Assembly (NCBI RefSeq): GCF_021655095.1
Contig: NZ_PPXW01000001.1
Coordinates: 1,864,865-1,897,502, forward strand
Source: Clostridium sp. Cult1
GTDB taxonomy: Bacteria; Bacillota; Clostridia; Tissierellales; Tepidimicrobiaceae
DNA: 32,638 bases
Reading direction: 5' to 3'
This document shows, piece after piece, positions 23,090 to 31,220 of the stretch (the stretch's first letter is position 1; each line of letters starts with the position of its first letter). A program made the translations under genes and the position numbers. The notes below the pieces were generated by a model, which saw only the letters and a program-made list of their open reading frames with translations, had not been told where the DNA came from and searched no databases.

Positions 23090-24331
23090 TTACCTAATTT
23101 TTATTGAACCGTTAGAAGTAGAAGCATCTAAAACAAAATGTTCTTCTTTTTCATCGAAATTAGCACTATGTGCAACTATCTTTTTCATGCCTAAACTTAC
23201 CTGCCTGTTAACCTCATATACAAGGTCTGGTAAATCTAAATCAATATTTCCTAAGGAAGTCTCTAGATGAAAATAACTCATTTTATTTAATTCACCTATT
23301 TCTACATCTATAGTTGAATTAGAGGTAGAAAGCTTTAATTCGCTAATTTTTTTGTTATCTAAATCCCTGCATATTATCTTTCCGTTAGACGTAGCTAGTT
23401 TAATTATCTTGCTACTTATATCATTGATTTCAATAGAACTATTGGAAGTATTAGCGGAAATATCTTTTCCTAATATATTAGAAAGTTTAATTCTTCCGTT
23501 TTTAGTAGAAACTATTAAATTATCGCTATCAATATCTTCTAGTATAATATTTGAATTGGTACTAACAGCCTTCAATATAGGAGAGGAAATATTTATTAAA
23601 TTAATTCTCCCATTTTTAGTTGTCAAATCAATGTTTTTTCCTATAATATCTTTTAAAGAAATAGAAGCATTAGTTGTATCGCAATTAAGTATTTTTAAGT
23701 TAAGACTTTCTGCCTGAATCTTGCCATTGGATGTATCTAAATTTATTTCTTTGTAATATCTATCAGGCAAATATACATCTAAATTCATCATTACATTATT
23801 GGCATATATAGGTTCAAATATTATTTTATTATTTTCTTCATATAGATCATAAAACTTATCATCCTCAGTAAAATTGTTATGTTTATATTGATAGATGATT
23901 TTAATTAATAGTTTTTCTTTTTCCCAACTTTTCAGATTAATACTACCATTGATTGACTTTAAATGGATTGTAGGGCTATCCATGTAAGATATATCCTTTT
24001 CAACTTTTGTATTTAATACTTTATAGTTTCCTAGTAGATTAAAGGGATTTCCTGTGCTAAATAAATTGCTAAAGGTATTCGCTAATTTACCACCTAAGTC
24101 TATTCCTAGACTTTCTACTTTCTTATTTTGGTCTTTAATATTTTTTTCTAATCCTTCCAGCTTTTCCTTAGTTTTGTCTATGTTAATAAACTTTACTTCA
24201 TTATCTTCAGTGGATTCATATTCTATGAAGCTTTCCGTTTCTTCTAATGCATCTAATAGTTTTATAGCTTCTTCGCTGGTTATTTTACCTTCCTCTAACA
24301 TGGATAATATCATTAATTTTTCATCCTTCAT
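23090..24331 (-). CDS. DUF4097 beta-repeat protein with N-terminal SHOCT-like module (YvlB-like)
   Basis: A 413-residue protein. The N-terminus (EKLMILSMLEEGKITSEEAIKLLDALEE) is the shared helical module. After a charged linker (about 35-75) the C-terminal two thirds is a chain of short strands with recurring TSNGKI, TKNGRI and TSNSSI units, which should stack as the beta-helix typical of DUF4097. No signal peptide or membrane segment is present, so it is probably cytoplasmic, perhaps on the inner face of the membrane. Relatives such as YvlB of Bacillus are linked to envelope stress. Start ATG follows GGGGGATC. Confidence 0.85.
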   Translation of the reverse strand: MKDEKLMILSMLEEGKITSEEAIKLLDALEETESFIEYESTEDNEVKFINIDKTKEKLEGLEKNIKDQNKKVESLGIDLGGKLANTFSNLFSTGNPFNLLGNYKVLNTKVEKDISYMDSPTIHLKSINGSINLKSWEKEKLLIKIIYQYKHNNFTEDDKFYDLYEENNKIIFEPIYANNVMMNLDVYLPDRYYKEINLDTSNGKIQAESLNLKILNCDTTNASISLKDIIGKNIDLTTKNGRINLINISSPILKAVSTNSNIILEDIDSDNLIVSTKNGRIKLSNILGKDISANTSNSSIEINDISSKIIKLATSNGKIICRDLDNKKISELKLSTSNSTIDVEIGELNKMSYFHLETSLGNIDLDLPDLVYEVNRQVSLGMKKIVAHSANFDEKEEHFVLDASTSNGSIKIR

Positions 24332-24342
24332 TTTGATCCCCC

Positions 24343-24714
24343 TTATTCCTCTCCTTTTAGAAGTTTTATAGCTTCTTCAGAAGTAATTTCTCCCTCATCT
24401 AACCTTTTCAATATCTTCTTTTTATCTACCTTAGGTTCATTATATCTAGGTTTATATCCTAGTGTTTCTATTACATCTTCTAGTTTATTTCTTACAGTAG
24501 GATATGATATACCTAAATCCTTCTCTATTTCCTTTATATTTCCTCTATTTCTAATAAAGGCTTCTAAAAAATTCTTTTGTTCATTGGAAAGTTTACAAAA
24601 TTTACATAAAGCAAAACTTCCCTCAATATTTGTATAGCAATTACTGCAACTCAATCTTGTTACTTTCAATTCTTCTCCACATACTGGGCATTTTCCTAAA
24701 ACTTCTCTTCTCAT
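24343..24714 (-). CDS. DUF2089 family protein: zinc ribbon, HTH and SHOCT-like tail
   Basis: About 123 residues. Three CxxC pairs (CPVC, CSNC, CKFC) in the first 40 residues form a zinc-ribbon region. A helix-turn-helix follows (about 60-85, GNIKEIEKDLGISYPTVRNKLEDVIETLG), and the C-terminus repeats the operon's helical module (KKILKRLDEGEITSEEAIKLLKGEE). This is the DUF2089 layout; the family is regarded as DNA-binding and may control this operon. Start is taken as ATG at 24714 with GGAGA ten bases upstream. An upstream TTG at 24738 overlaps the previous stop and is less likely. Confidence 0.85.
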   Translation of the reverse strand: MRREVLGKCPVCGEELKVTRLSCSNCYTNIEGSFALCKFCKLSNEQKNFLEAFIRNRGNIKEIEKDLGISYPTVRNKLEDVIETLGYKPRYNEPKVDKKKILKRLDEGEITSEEAIKLLKGEE

Positions 24715-24734
24715 ATTTATCACTCTCCGGTTTA

Positions 24735-25133
24735 TCAAAGTATAGTTATTTTAATTTCTGTACTATCGCCATCTTTTATATCCACTAATTCAAAAGAACC
24801 ATATTTTTTTAGTTCCTTAAATATTAACTTTATGTCTTTTTTATCTAATGAATCCAAAATTTTCCTTAAATCTTCATCAAAATCGTCAACATATTTCATA
24901 GCAATAGAACTTATACCAAAACCAATGTCAATTAAAAATGTTATAAGGCCTAAAGGTATAGCAGGTATTCTTATAGATTGTTTTTCATCTACTACAGAGA
25001 TTTTGAGTTTAGAAGCTTTCTTTTTAACTATATTAGTTTCAAAATTAATATTTTTTATCAATTTAATTGCATCTTTATATATTATTTTTCCATTATCTAG
25101 TTGATTTAATATCTCTTTAACTCTATTTTCCAA
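24735..25133 (-). CDS. SHOCT-like domain protein, first gene of the DUF4097 operon
   Basis: A 132-residue protein with the same plan as the 22688-23077 protein: the helical module VKEILNQLDNGKIIYKDAIKLIKNI (a diverged copy), a beta region with IPAIPLGLITFLIDIGFGISSIA, and an ending FELVDIKDGDSTEIKITIL. The start is TTG at 25133 behind GGAGGGGG. It leads the minus-strand operon, and the palindrome at 25228 lies about 100 bp upstream of it. The function is unknown. Confidence 0.75.
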   Translation of the reverse strand: MENRVKEILNQLDNGKIIYKDAIKLIKNINFETNIVKKKASKLKISVVDEKQSIRIPAIPLGLITFLIDIGFGISSIAMKYVDDFDEDLRKILDSLDKKDIKLIFKELKKYGSFELVDIKDGDSTEIKITIL

Positions 25134-25227
25134 GGTACCCCCTCCTAATAAAGTGAAATAGAAAAATGATTTAATTAAGCTAAAACAATAAATTAGGGTA
25201 TAATAATAAAAAGTTTAAATTAAGTAT

Positions 25228-25241
25228 TTAACCCTGGTTAA
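25228..25241. promoter_or_regulatory. Palindromic operator candidate for the DUF4097 operon
   Basis: TTAACC-CT-GGTTAA is a perfect 6-bp dyad with a 2-bp centre, the only GC-containing block in this AT-rich stretch. It sits about 95 bp upstream of the TTG start of the minus-strand operon, which encodes its own HTH protein (DUF2089). Confidence 0.5.
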
Positions 25242-25282
25242 TATTATATTAATATTAAAACTAAAAATTGTCAATAACAATC

Positions 25283-25316
25283 TTAATATTTTTAATAATT
25301 ATATTAAAAATATTAA
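25283..25316. repeat. AT-only hairpin upstream of yedF
   Basis: TTAATATTTTTAATA pairs perfectly with TATTAAAAATATTAA around ATTA. It is composed only of A and T, and its role is unknown. Confidence 0.5.
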
Positions 25317-25467
25317 AGTATGGCTTAAAATATTTAATTTTATTTTTAACAATCCATATATAGATATAATTTATAGAACTGTGTATTCTTATAAAGAATC
25401 CCCATAGGTCACTATAGTTAAAGAGTAGTATAATATATTTATAAACATAAATGAGGAGGTTTTTATT

Positions 25468-26064
25468 ATGAAAATTGAAGTAGATGCAAGAGGACAAGCT
25501 TGTCCTAAACCAGTCATTATGACTAAAAAGGAATTAGATAATATAAATGAAGGTGTAATTACTACAATTGTAGACAATGAAGTAGCAAAAGAAAATGTTT
25601 CAAAACTTGCTAAGAGTGCAGGGTATGATTACAAAGTTGACAAAAAAAGTGACAATGAATATTATATACACATAACTAAAGGTGAAGTGTCAGAAGAAGC
25701 TAATGTATGTATACCAGATACATTTAAGGATTTGACTATAGCTTTTTCATCAAACACTATGGGTAAAGGATCAGAGGAGTTAGGAAAAATTTTAATGAAA
25801 TCCTTTATATATACATTAACTGAAGCAACTCCTTTCCCTTCCACATTGGTATTTTATAATGGAGGAGTTCATCTAACATGCGAAGGCTCAGAAGTTCTAG
25901 AAGATTTAAAGAAATTAGAAGCTGAAGGGGTAGAGATTATATCCTGTGGAACCTGTTTAGATTATTTTGAGATTAAGGATAAACTCAAAGTAGGAGAAAT
26001 ATCAAATATGTATACAATTTATGAAAAATTAAAAAATCCAATGAATACAATAACTATAGGATAG
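25468..26064 (+). CDS. yedF: Selenium-metabolism sulfurtransferase-like protein YedF
   Basis: A 198-residue cytoplasmic protein with two parts. An N-terminal TusA/SirA-type domain (about 1-70) has the CPxP active motif with Cys12 in GQACPKP. A DsrE-like domain (about 80-195) ends in ISCGTCLDYFEIKDKLKVGE. This fusion is the YedF family found with selenium-using genes in clostridia and thought to handle selenium or sulfur as persulfide/perselenide. Ribosome site is GAGGAGG. It is followed 14 bp later by a DUF3343 gene, its frequent partner. It supports the idea that the organism makes selenoproteins, in line with the possible reductase gene at the left edge. Confidence 0.9.
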   Translation: MKIEVDARGQACPKPVIMTKKELDNINEGVITTIVDNEVAKENVSKLAKSAGYDYKVDKKSDNEYYIHITKGEVSEEANVCIPDTFKDLTIAFSSNTMGKGSEELGKILMKSFIYTLTEATPFPSTLVFYNGGVHLTCEGSEVLEDLKKLEAEGVEIISCGTCLDYFEIKDKLKVGEISNMYTIYEKLKNPMNTITIG

Positions 26065-26078
26065 GAGAGTATGTTATA

Positions 26079-26345
26079 ATGAAAGAAAGACAGTTTGGAG
26101 TTATAACCTTTAAATCCACCCACTATGCAATAAAAGGAGATTTAGTATTTAAGGAGAAAGACATTCAATATAGAACTATACCAACTCCAAGGGAGATAAC
26201 TCATAGCTGTGGGCTAGCAATTAAATTTGATTTAAAGGATATAGATCTAGTAAGGAATATAATTAATGATAATGAACTTACTATAGAAGGAATATTTAAA
26301 CTCGTTAAAAATGATGATGGTTATAAAGCTGAAAAGATTAGCTAG
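26079..26345 (+). CDS. DUF3343 family protein (putative Se/S carrier-like)
   Basis: An 88-residue protein with the DUF3343 pattern: FGVITFKSTHYAIKGDLVFKEKDIQYRTIPTPREITHSCGLAIKF. The single cysteine in SCGLAI is the conserved candidate for binding sulfur or selenium. Such proteins occur beside YedF and other selenium or sulfur-transfer genes. The exact role is unproven. Confidence 0.85.
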   Translation: MKERQFGVITFKSTHYAIKGDLVFKEKDIQYRTIPTPREITHSCGLAIKFDLKDIDLVRNIINDNELTIEGIFKLVKNDDGYKAEKIS

Positions 26346-26359
26346 TTATGGAGGTCAAT

Positions 26360-27211
26360 ATGGACAGGGTATTAAGCATAATAGATCGATTTTTTAAAAC
26401 AGAAGATGGAAATTTAAATATACTAGGTAAATGCCTAAAGATAATATTAGTTTTTATCATTATACGGATACTGATTAAAGTATCTTATATTATAATAGAT
26501 AAAACTGTAGAAAGTAGAAAAAGAAGGTTATTTTCATTTGATGAAAAAAAAATTAATACCCTAACTGCCGTACTAAAAAATATTATGAAATATGTTTTAT
26601 ACTTTATAGGTACAGTCATAATATTGGATATGTTTAATATAAATACTAGTTCAATTTTAGCTACTGCCGGAATAGGTGGTTTAGCTATAGGTTTTGGTGC
26701 CCAGTCTTTAGTTAAGGATGTAATAACAGGCTTCTTTATTCTATTTGAAGATCAATTTTCCGTAGGGGATTATGTGAAAATTGATAGTTATGAAGGAATA
26801 GTAGAGGAACTAGGGGTAAGAGTAACCAAATTAAGGGACTTTTCTGGAGAACTTCATATTATACCTAATGGCAATATAAATACAGTTACTAATAAAGCTA
26901 GAGGAGCTATGAGAGCTCTTGTGAAGGTGAGCATAGCTTATGAAGAGGATATAGACAGAGCCATAAAAATATTGGATGATGTCTGTAATAGGCTAAAACA
27001 ATCTAATAAAAGTATTGAAGAAGGGCCTACTATTTTAGGGGTTTCCGATTTAGGAGAGTATGGAGTAGATATTACTATAGTAGCTAAAACTAAACCTATG
27101 GATCAGTGGGGTGTGGAGAGAGCCCTTAGAAAAGAAATTAAAGAGGCCTTTGATAGAGAAAATATCGAAATACCATATCCAAGAATGGTTATACTTGATA
27201 AGAAATCTTAG
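26360..27211 (+). CDS. Small-conductance mechanosensitive channel (MscS family)
   Basis: About 283 residues: membrane segments at about 15-35 and 65-90, the pore helix with the MscS signature GIGGLAIGFGAQSLVKDVITGFFILFEDQFSVGDYV, then the cytoplasmic beta and vestibule domains. It should open under membrane tension to release solutes. ATG at 26360 is chosen, since the upstream in-frame ATG at 26348 overlaps the GGAGGT ribosome site. It lies between the DUF3343 and DUF951 genes, an order common in clostridia. Confidence 0.93.
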   Translation: MDRVLSIIDRFFKTEDGNLNILGKCLKIILVFIIIRILIKVSYIIIDKTVESRKRRLFSFDEKKINTLTAVLKNIMKYVLYFIGTVIILDMFNINTSSILATAGIGGLAIGFGAQSLVKDVITGFFILFEDQFSVGDYVKIDSYEGIVEELGVRVTKLRDFSGELHIIPNGNINTVTNKARGAMRALVKVSIAYEEDIDRAIKILDDVCNRLKQSNKSIEEGPTILGVSDLGEYGVDITIVAKTKPMDQWGVERALRKEIKEAFDRENIEIPYPRMVILDKKS

Positions 27212-27223
27212 GAGGTATTGCTT

Positions 27224-27457
27224 ATGGTGTTAAAATACGAACTTGGAGATATTGTTACTTTGAAAAAACCTCATCCATGTGGAGAAAATAAATGGGAAAT
27301 AATGCGAACGGGAGTAGATATTAAACTAAAATGCTTAGGATGTAATAGGCAAATCTGGATACCTAGGATAGACTTTGAAAGACGGGTAAGGAGGATTTTA
27401 GTAGAAGATAAATGGATTAGTATAATTCACTATAAGGGAAAAGAGCAAATGGATTAA
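27224..27457 (+). CDS. DUF951 family protein
   Basis: About 77 residues with the family pattern YELGDIVTLKKPHPCGENKWEIMRTGVDIKLKCLGCNRQIWIPR. The cysteines in HPCG and CLGC could bind a metal. A start at ATG 27224 is preferred over TTG 27218 because it is eight bases after AGGAGGT. Often found near MscS and serS genes. The function is unknown. Confidence 0.85.
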   Translation: MVLKYELGDIVTLKKPHPCGENKWEIMRTGVDIKLKCLGCNRQIWIPRIDFERRVRRILVEDKWISIIHYKGKEQMD

Positions 27458-27499
27458 AGCTATTTTCTGGGTTGTTTTAAACCAGAAAATAGCTTTTTT
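27458..27499 (+). terminator. Intrinsic terminator after the DUF951 gene
   Basis: AGCTATTTTCTGG at 27458-27470 pairs with CCAGAAAATAGCT at 27482-27494, followed by TTTTT. Confidence 0.9.
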
Positions 27500-27564
27500 A
27501 ATATTAGACAATTTTCCATTTTAATAGTACACTATAAATGAAGGGCTTTATTTATCTATTAACA

Positions 27565-27578
27565 TGAAAACGTTTTTA
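27565..27578. promoter_or_regulatory. Catabolite-response element (cre)-like site before the aminotransferase
   Basis: TGAAAACGTTTTTA matches the CcpA-binding consensus TGWAARCGYTWNCW at 13 of 14 positions and is almost palindromic. It lies about 20 bp before the ATG at 27599 and after a possible -10 TATAAA at 27531, so a bound repressor would block elongation. Confidence 0.6.
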
Positions 27579-27598
27579 AAATTTTAGGAGGTGTTTTA

Positions 27599-28780
27599 AT
27601 GGCTTTAAATTATGCTAAAAGAATGGACAATATTAAAGCATCTGAAATTAGGGAGTTGTTAAAGTTAACCCAAAGGCCAGAAGTTATTTCATTTGCAGGT
27701 GGATTACCTGCTCCAGAATTATTCCCTGTTGAAGAACTTAAAAGGGTAGCTAAAGAAGTATTGGAGGAAAATGGAACAACTGCATTACAGTACGGGCCTA
27801 CAGAAGGATATGAACCATTAAGACAAAAAATCGTAGAAAGAATGAAAAAAGTAAACGTTGATGTTGCTGTGGACAATATCTTGGTTACAAGTGGTTCTCA
27901 ACAAGGTTTAGACTTTGCTGCGAGAATCTTTATTAATCCAGGAGATGTAATTATCTGTGAAAGTCCTAGTTATTTAGGAGCAATAAACGCTTTTAAGGCT
28001 TATGAACCAAAATTTGTAGAAGTGGAAACCGACGATGAAGGAATGATAATGGAGTATCTAGAAAAGGCCTTAGAGGAAAATGACAATGCAAAGTTCATCT
28101 ATGTAATACCTGATTTTCAAAATCCTTCAGGTAAGACTTGGTCTGAAGAAAGAAGGAAGAAATTAGTAGAATTAGCTAACAAATATAATGTGGCAATATT
28201 AGAAGACAATCCTTATGGAGAATTAAGATTTGAAGGCGAGTTTCTACCTGCTGTTAAACATTACGATACAGAAGGAAGAGTAATATTTTTAGGCACTTTT
28301 TCTAAGATATTCTGTCCAGGCCTTAGATTAGGTTGGGTAGCTGCTGACAAGGAAGTACTTAATAAATTCATCATGGTAAAACAAGGAGCAGATTTACAAT
28401 CTAGTACTATTTCACAAATGGAAGTAGCCAAATTTTTGGAAATATATGATATAGAAGAACATATTGAAAAGTTAAAGCGAGTATATAAGAAGAGAAAAGA
28501 TTTAATGATAAAAACTATGGAGGAGGAATTCCCTGAAGAAGTTAAGTTTACAAATCCAGAAGGTGGATTATTTACTTGGGTAGTATTACCAGAGCATATA
28601 AATGCAAGGGAATTGGCTGTAAAAGCCTTAGAAAAGAATGTAGCCTTTGTTCCAGGAGGTTCTTTCTTCCCTAATGGTGGCAATGAAAATACCTTTAGAA
28701 TGAACTATTCCAATATGGACGAGGAAAGAATAGTTGAAGGTGTGAAAAGATTAGGAGAAGTATTAAGACAAGTAATTTAA
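27599..28780 (+). CDS. PLP-dependent aminotransferase (2-aminoadipate/aromatic type)
   Basis: A 393-residue class I/II aminotransferase. The cofactor lysine is Lys236 in GTFSKIFCPGLRLGW. Asn175 in PDFQNPSG and Asp203/Tyr206 in LEDNPYG are the other PLP contacts, and SGSQQGLDF is the phosphate loop. The sequence is closest in style to the LysN/AraT group, which accepts 2-aminoadipate, leucine or aromatic amino acids. It has the aminotransferase part only, unlike the MocR protein at 18770, which shares the fold. Single-gene unit with terminators on both sides, a good AGGAGGTG site and a cre-like site. Probably used in amino-acid fermentation. Confidence 0.92.
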   Translation: MALNYAKRMDNIKASEIRELLKLTQRPEVISFAGGLPAPELFPVEELKRVAKEVLEENGTTALQYGPTEGYEPLRQKIVERMKKVNVDVAVDNILVTSGSQQGLDFAARIFINPGDVIICESPSYLGAINAFKAYEPKFVEVETDDEGMIMEYLEKALEENDNAKFIYVIPDFQNPSGKTWSEERRKKLVELANKYNVAILEDNPYGELRFEGEFLPAVKHYDTEGRVIFLGTFSKIFCPGLRLGWVAADKEVLNKFIMVKQGADLQSSTISQMEVAKFLEIYDIEEHIEKLKRVYKKRKDLMIKTMEEEFPEEVKFTNPEGGLFTWVVLPEHINARELAVKALEKNVAFVPGGSFFPNGGNENTFRMNYSNMDEERIVEGVKRLGEVLRQVI

Positions 28781-28785
28781 TAAAA

Positions 28786-28812
28786 ACTCCCTCTAATTTA
28801 GAGGGAGTTTTT
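28786..28812. terminator. Bidirectional terminator between the aminotransferase and the kinase gene
   Basis: AAAACTCCCTCTAA pairs with TTAGAGGGAGTTTT, with T-runs in both directions. It ends the plus-strand aminotransferase gene and the minus-strand Pho operon. Confidence 0.88.
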
Positions 28813-29869
28813 AGACAGGAAGCTGTATTTCTATTTCCGTACCTTCATTTAATTTACTAGTCAATGATATTCTGCCATTATGATATGCCACAATATGTTT
28901 TATAATAGATAGACCTAAACCGGAACCACCTACTTTTTTAGAACGGCTTTTATCTACCATATAAAACCTTTCGAATACTTTATTCTGCTCTTCTTCTGGA
29001 ATTCCTATACCAGTATCTTTTACCCTGATTATACAGAAATCTTTTCTTTCTTCTAACGATACATGGACTCTTCCCTTAGGCTTATTATACTTAATAGCAT
29101 TGTCTACTAGATTGTATAATAAATCTTTAATCATCCGTTTGTTGGCATCAATAGTTATATCTCCAGCTGTTAGACTTAAATTTAGCCCCTTATTTTTTGC
29201 AGAAATTGTCAATTGAGAGATTACTTCCTTAGCAATATGGGATATATTTGTAGTCTCCATAGTCCGACTTTCTATTTCATCTTCAATATGAGTCAAGTGA
29301 ATAATGGAATCGATTAATTCTAATAATCGAGTACCTTCTTTTTGGATAATATTGGCGAATTTAATGGTGTCTTCCTTACTTACTCCACCAGTAGATAACA
29401 TTTCAGCAAATCCATTTATTGAGGTAAGGGGCGTTTTTAACTCATGGGATACGTTAGCGGTAAAGTCCCTTCTGGATTTTTCGGCTTCTTTTAATCTTAA
29501 AATATAATTTTCTATCTCTATTTTTTGAATTTGAATTGTCTTCAGAAAAGGCTTTAATTCTTCATAAACTTCTACATCTTCCATTTCTTCTCCGGAGAGG
29601 ATATTTTCGATGCTTTGAGTTGCTACAGATATAGGCTCTATAATTTTAGTAGTTAGTATATTGGCAACTAGATAAAGGGAAATAAGAATAAATACTAAAA
29701 CTCCAACTGTAACGGGAAGTATAGATAAAAATCTTGAGGTTAAATCTACATACCCCTGATTAACATTTGAACTATATATATCGTAGAACAAAAAAGCGAT
29801 AACACTTGCAGTTATAATTGCAGTAATCGTTGCAACTAAGGCTAGGTTAAAATAAATTCTTTTTTCCAT
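28811..29869 (-). CDS. PhoR-type sensor histidine kinase
   Basis: A 352-residue kinase. Two membrane segments (about 8-28 and 50-72) enclose an outer loop of only about 20 residues, so it has no real external sensor domain. Then come HAMP-like sequence, the dimerisation helix with His142 in SHELKTP, and the ATPase with N-box LVDNAIKYN, DTGIGIP and GGSGLGLSI. Short-loop PhoR proteins are thought to read phosphate status through PhoU and the PstSCAB transporter, which are encoded just upstream. It follows the response regulator gene with a 2-bp gap. Confidence 0.92.
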   Translation of the reverse strand: MEKRIYFNLALVATITAIITASVIAFLFYDIYSSNVNQGYVDLTSRFLSILPVTVGVLVFILISLYLVANILTTKIIEPISVATQSIENILSGEEMEDVEVYEELKPFLKTIQIQKIEIENYILRLKEAEKSRRDFTANVSHELKTPLTSINGFAEMLSTGGVSKEDTIKFANIIQKEGTRLLELIDSIIHLTHIEDEIESRTMETTNISHIAKEVISQLTISAKNKGLNLSLTAGDITIDANKRMIKDLLYNLVDNAIKYNKPKGRVHVSLEERKDFCIIRVKDTGIGIPEEEQNKVFERFYMVDKSRSKKVGGSGLGLSIIKHIVAYHNGRISLTSKLNEGTEIEIQLPV

Positions 29870-29871
29870 AA

Positions 29872-30537
29872 CTAATCCCCCAATTTATAACCAACATTTC
29901 TAATGGTCTGAATATATTTACCTGCATTCCCCAATTTAAGTCTTAAAGTCCTAATATGGACATCTATGGTTCGGGTTTCCCCCTCAAAATCAAAGCCCCA
30001 TACTTCATTCATTATTTGATTTCTAGACAAGACTATTTCTTGATTTTTCATTAAATAATATAGTAATTCAAATTCTTTATGGGTTAAAATTACTTCCTTT
30101 TCATCAACTGTAACCAAGTATTTATCGTAATCCATAGATATTTCCTTAAATATCAATTTTGTAGTTCTATTTTCTCTATTACTACGGCGCAAAACTGCCT
30201 TAACTCTGGAGATTAACTCCATAATTCCAAAGGGTTTTTCAATATAATCATCTGCACCCATATCTAGAGATTTAACCTTATCAAATTCACTAGTTTTAGC
30301 TGTAAGCATGATTACGGGGATATCTGAAGTTCTAAAATTAGATCTTAGCTTTTTTAAAATTGTATATCCATCCTCGCCGGGAAGCATAATATCTAAAATT
30401 ATTAAGTCGGGAATAGGACTATCAAACAAAGCATCACCATTTTCAAAACCTACAGCTTCAAAACCATTATTATTAAGAGCATAAACCACTAACTCCCTAA
30501 TACTTTCATCGTCTTCTATACAATATATTAAAGACAT
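29872..30537 (-). CDS. PhoP/PhoB-type response regulator
   Basis: A 221-residue OmpR-family regulator: a receiver domain with phospho-acceptor Asp49 in LIILDIMLPG, the switch residues MLTAKT and YIEKPF, and a C-terminal winged helix ending in RTIDVHIRTLRLKLG and IRNVGYKLGD. Encoded between phoU and the kinase, so it most likely controls phosphate-starvation genes, including this operon. The pst promoter lies outside the window, so Pho boxes cannot be checked. Confidence 0.94.
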   Translation of the reverse strand: MSLIYCIEDDESIRELVVYALNNNGFEAVGFENGDALFDSPIPDLIILDIMLPGEDGYTILKKLRSNFRTSDIPVIMLTAKTSEFDKVKSLDMGADDYIEKPFGIMELISRVKAVLRRSNRENRTTKLIFKEISMDYDKYLVTVDEKEVILTHKEFELLYYLMKNQEIVLSRNQIMNEVWGFDFEGETRTIDVHIRTLRLKLGNAGKYIQTIRNVGYKLGD

Positions 30538-30548
30538 TTAATCAACTC

Positions 30549-31217
30549 CTACCATGTATAGTGCTCTCCCTTTATTGCAAAATAAACCCATTCTGCAATA
30601 TTTTGAGCATGATCACCAATCCTTTCTAAATATTTAGCTATCATCAGTAAATCGATAACCTGTTCTTTAGAATCTCTATCTTCTCTAACTAAATCCACCA
30701 GTTCATTTTTAATTATATCAAATAATTGGTCTACTGTGTCATCGTATGATATAACTTCTTTAACCAATTCTATATCCTTTCTAACAAAAGAATCTATACT
30801 AATTTTCACCATTTTTATAGCAGCTTCAGCCATTTGAGGTATATGAATGAGTTCTTTCAAATAGGTTTCATTAGAAAGTCTAATAGATATTTCAGAAATA
30901 TCTGCTGCCTGATCTCCTATTCTTTCCATATCTGTTATCATCTTTAAGGCGGAAGATATAAGTCTTAAATCTCTGGCTACAGGTTGTTGTTGTAGCAATA
31001 ATCTTAAACATCTTTGTTCGATAGTCCTTTCCATATCGTCTACTTCCTTATCGTTTTCTACTATTCGCCTTGCTAAATCTACATTTTGCTCCTTTAGGGC
31101 TGTTATGGCAGCCCTAATAGCGCTTTCTATTAGATTACCCATTTCTATTAACTCATCATTGAGCAAATCCAATTCTTTATCAAATCTATTTCTTATCATA
31201 TTTATCATCCTTTCCAT
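30549..31217 (-). CDS. phoU: Phosphate transport regulator PhoU
   Basis: A 222-residue all-helical protein with two PhoU repeats; each carries the metal-binding acidic helix, DMERIGDQAADISE in the first and YLERIGDHAQNIAEW in the second. PhoU links the Pst transporter to the histidine kinase and dampens phosphate signalling. It begins 3 bp after pstB. Confidence 0.96.
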   Translation of the reverse strand: MERMINMIRNRFDKELDLLNDELIEMGNLIESAIRAAITALKEQNVDLARRIVENDKEVDDMERTIEQRCLRLLLQQQPVARDLRLISSALKMITDMERIGDQAADISEISIRLSNETYLKELIHIPQMAEAAIKMVKISIDSFVRKDIELVKEVISYDDTVDQLFDIIKNELVDLVREDRDSKEQVIDLLMIAKYLERIGDHAQNIAEWVYFAIKGEHYTW

Positions 31218-31220
31218 TTT

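Larger units (their letters stand above)
25134..25467. other. Very AT-rich divergent intergenic region
   Basis: The gap of about 330 bp separates the minus-strand DUF4097 operon from yedF. It should hold both promoters. It contains the TTAACC palindrome at 25228, a 15-bp-arm hairpin at 25283-25316 and a TATAAT at about 25428 before yedF. A 78-residue minus-strand frame across 25261-25497 is low-complexity and overlaps yedF; it is rejected. Confidence 0.6.

Noticed and set aside
25199-25204. TATAAT as the promoter of yedF
   Set aside because: It is more than 260 bp from the gene with no -35 box; a TATAAT at about 25428 is better placed.
25261-25497. Minus-strand frame of 78 residues
   Set aside because: It is made of Ile, Asn, Tyr and Lys from AT-only DNA, overlaps yedF antiparallel and has no ribosome site.
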